From contig JAGPFZ010000017.1 of assembly GCA_018056245.1 (NCBI GenBank), forward strand, positions 1 to 45,234: DNA of 45,234 nt. Reading direction: 5' to 3'. The first letter of the stretch is position 1; every line of letters starts with the position of its first letter. Shown in pieces: positions 43,889 to 45,234 of this stretch. Below the pieces are notes generated by a model. That model worked only from the letters and a program-made list of their open reading frames with translations, had not been told where the DNA came from and did not search any database. Source of the stretch: Bacteroidales bacterium. Its GTDB lineage: Bacteria > Bacteroidota > Bacteroidia > Bacteroidales > VadinHA17. The translations under genes were made by a program, and so were the position numbers.

Positions 43889-44891
43889 GTTTACGTAACC
43901 AGAGCTTTTGCCCGACAACAGGCTCAGTACCTTCCTCCATCCTGTTCATGTAGTACAGTTTTTTCAACTTAATACCATAGATCTGTGAAATAGAATACAT
44001 GGTCTCTCCTTCTTTTACAACGTGATATTCTTTCCCTAATTCCGCTTTGTCACGCTTTGGCTGGATATAAAGTATCTGCCCTGGCTGAGGAATAAAATCC
44101 GGAGAAAGTTCATTATATTTACTCAATTCCCATTTTAAAAGATTAAGCTCTTTCTCGATGCTCTCTCTTGTATCTTCCTCCTTAACAACAATATACTTTA
44201 TTCTATTATTTTCCATCACCCTATCCGACGATTTTTCTCTAAAGTCATAAGAATTATGCTTTGCAGAAATTGTATTTTTTTGTAACTTTATTGTTTTGGC
44301 GGTTTTGTTGTTTACAATTTTATTGTCATCTCTACCGGAAAAATTCGATAATGCCTGCCGATCATACTCATAAAGAGAATACTCCTCGATTTTTCTTATC
44401 AATCTTTTGTCGTAACCTGGATCAGTTGCATAGCCTGCTTCCTTCAATCCTCTGGCCCATGCTTTGTAATCGGTGGGATCAAGATTGAATAAAAAGCTAT
44501 AACGCGGTGTGGCCTTCAAAAAATCAGAATGATCGCGATACGATTCTTCGGGGCTTCGGTATTTCCTAAAACATTCATTCCTTCTGTCGTCATTGTGCCT
44601 TATTGTAGCTCCAGTCCATCCGTTATGACATTTAATGCCGAAGTGATTGTTACCCTCAACAGCAAGTCTGCTTTGTCCATTTCCTGATTCGATTATTCCC
44701 TGAGCAAGTGTTATACTTGCAGGAATGCCTGTCCTTCTCATCTCACTTATAGCTAAATCCTTATAGGTTTCAATGTATTCGTTTTCAGAAGATGGCTTTA
44801 GCGAAGTAGAAACATTTACACGTGAGGCTCTGCATGAAAAAAGAAAGATTAGTAAAAAAATCAATAGTGAAATTATAAAGCCATTCCTCAT
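43872..44891 (-). CDS. Glucosaminidase (FlgJ/LytG-like) with two LysM domains
   Basis: 339 residues. A membrane/lipoprotein-like N-terminus (hydrophobic to C20) precedes a GH73-type N-acetylglucosaminidase domain, with the catalytic Glu in ITLAQGIIESGNGQSRLAV, then NNHFGIKCHNGW and DYKAWARGLKEAGYATDPGY. Two C-terminal LysM modules follow (YIVVKEEDTRESIEKEL... and YHVVKEGETMYSISQIYGIK). The enzyme cleaves peptidoglycan glycan strands in the periplasm. Its promoter region faces the next minus-strand gene end. Family members are common in this phylum next to fmt. Confidence 0.92.
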   Translation of the reverse strand: MRNGFIISLLIFLLIFLFSCRASRVNVSTSLKPSSENEYIETYKDLAISEMRRTGIPASITLAQGIIESGNGQSRLAVEGNNHFGIKCHNGWTGATIRHNDDRRNECFRKYRSPEESYRDHSDFLKATPRYSFLFNLDPTDYKAWARGLKEAGYATDPGYDKRLIRKIEEYSLYEYDRQALSNFSGRDDNKIVNNKTAKTIKLQKNTISAKHNSYDFREKSSDRVMENNRIKYIVVKEEDTRESIEKELNLLKWELSKYNELSPDFIPQPGQILYIQPKRDKAELGKEYHVVKEGETMYSISQIYGIKLKKLYYMNRMEEGTEPVVGQKLWLRKLMPVY

Positions 44892-44965
44892 TCTTTCTTT
44901 TTATTTTAATCAAGTTATAGTTTTATCACTTCAGCTTTCTTTACATTTTACTTCAATATAAAATA

Positions 44966-45234
44966 TCAGACCTTATTCTCTTTAATAATCAACTGGAATC
45001 CGGCGCCATGAATATTTTTAATAACAAGGTTTGGATCATCTGATAGATATTTCCTAAGTTTTGTAATATAGACATCCATACTTCGTGCTGTAAAGTAATC
45101 GTCATAGCCCCATATTTTTTTCAAAGCCATTTCTCTTGGAATTAGTGAATTAGGGTTATTTGCAAGTATTTCAAGAAGTTGTGCCTCTTTAGGAGATAAT
45201 TTTATTTCTTTTTCTCCAGCGTTGAGAATTCGCA
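44966..45234 (-). CDS. OmpR-type response regulator, C-terminal half only (RprY-like)
   Basis: The gene runs off the right edge. The 89 visible residues read in from the edge as a winged-helix DNA-binding domain (LSPKEAQLLEILANNPNSLI, ALKKIWGYDDYFTARSMDVY, ITKLRKYLSDDPNLVIKNIH, GAGFQLI), ending in KENKV and a TGA at 44966-44968. The DYFTARSMDVYI recognition helix is that of the Bacteroidota RprY/KdpE-like group. The receiver domain is outside the window. Too little is visible to name targets. Confidence 0.85.
   Translation of the reverse strand, partial: RILNAGEKEIKLSPKEAQLLEILANNPNSLIPREMALKKIWGYDDYFTARSMDVYITKLRKYLSDDPNLVIKNIHGAGFQLIIKENKV

Overview
The window looks like the chromosome of an anaerobic or facultative member of the Bacteroidota, probably close to Bacteroidales/Marinilabiliales. 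The reasons are the low-GC AT-rich spacers, promoter boxes of the TAnnTTTG type, few Shine-Dalgarno sites, and marker families (DUF4831, START-like SRPBCC, PmoA-like DUF6807, RprY-type regulator). Most genes are ordinary chromosomal ones. I found no SusC/SusD pair, prophage, plasmid gene or integrase.

Layout. 1-3572: end of a sugar MFS transporter, a NahK-like anomeric sugar kinase, a transglutaminase-like protein and a GmhA-type phosphoheptose isomerase. 3772-7454: three-gene biotin-dependent acyl-CoA carboxylase. 7506-15754: PepD dipeptidase, PiT phosphate transporter with its DUF47 partner, MFS carrier, thioredoxin-like protein, DUF4831 lipoprotein and the NAD(P)HX repair enzyme Nnr. 16011-20611: sugar-oxidation and glycan genes (Gfo/Idh/MocA, PmoA-like, GH3). 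20721-25367, minus strand: an operon for corrinoid-dependent C1 transfer (corrinoid protein, methyl-THF methyltransferase, a MetV-MetF fusion and a stand-alone B12 reactivation-type domain), ending with a coupled mutarotase-like protein. 25498-30667: acyloxyacyl hydrolase, DUF1080 lipoprotein, a broken GH29 fucosidase, Mut7-C protein, iron alcohol dehydrogenase and a small monooxygenase-fold protein. 30786-34626: a two-component system and a beta-barrel protein, flanked by two secreted Gln/Asn-rich disordered proteins. 34841-36073: an IS4-family transposase. 36261-37817: ceramidase-like protein. 38050-39071: a decayed CRISPR-Cas scar (N-terminal cas6 pseudogene plus a two-repeat array), then a tRNA-Met(CAT) with rearranged copies of its 3' end nearby. 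39232-45234: START-like protein, LptF/G permease, RibBA with a structured leader, Fmt, a glucosaminidase with LysM domains, and the end of an OmpR-type regulator cut by the window edge.

How the parts work together. The carboxylase trio and the C1 operon point to propionate/branched-chain carbon flow and methyl-group metabolism. The glycan genes point to scavenging of fucosylated or xylose/glucose-containing polymers. The most unusual items are the cas6/CRISPR scar, the alternative-fold ribBA leader, the C1 operon that lacks its methyl donor/acceptor enzyme, the disordered-protein/two-component module, and the hairpin abutting the transposase start codon.
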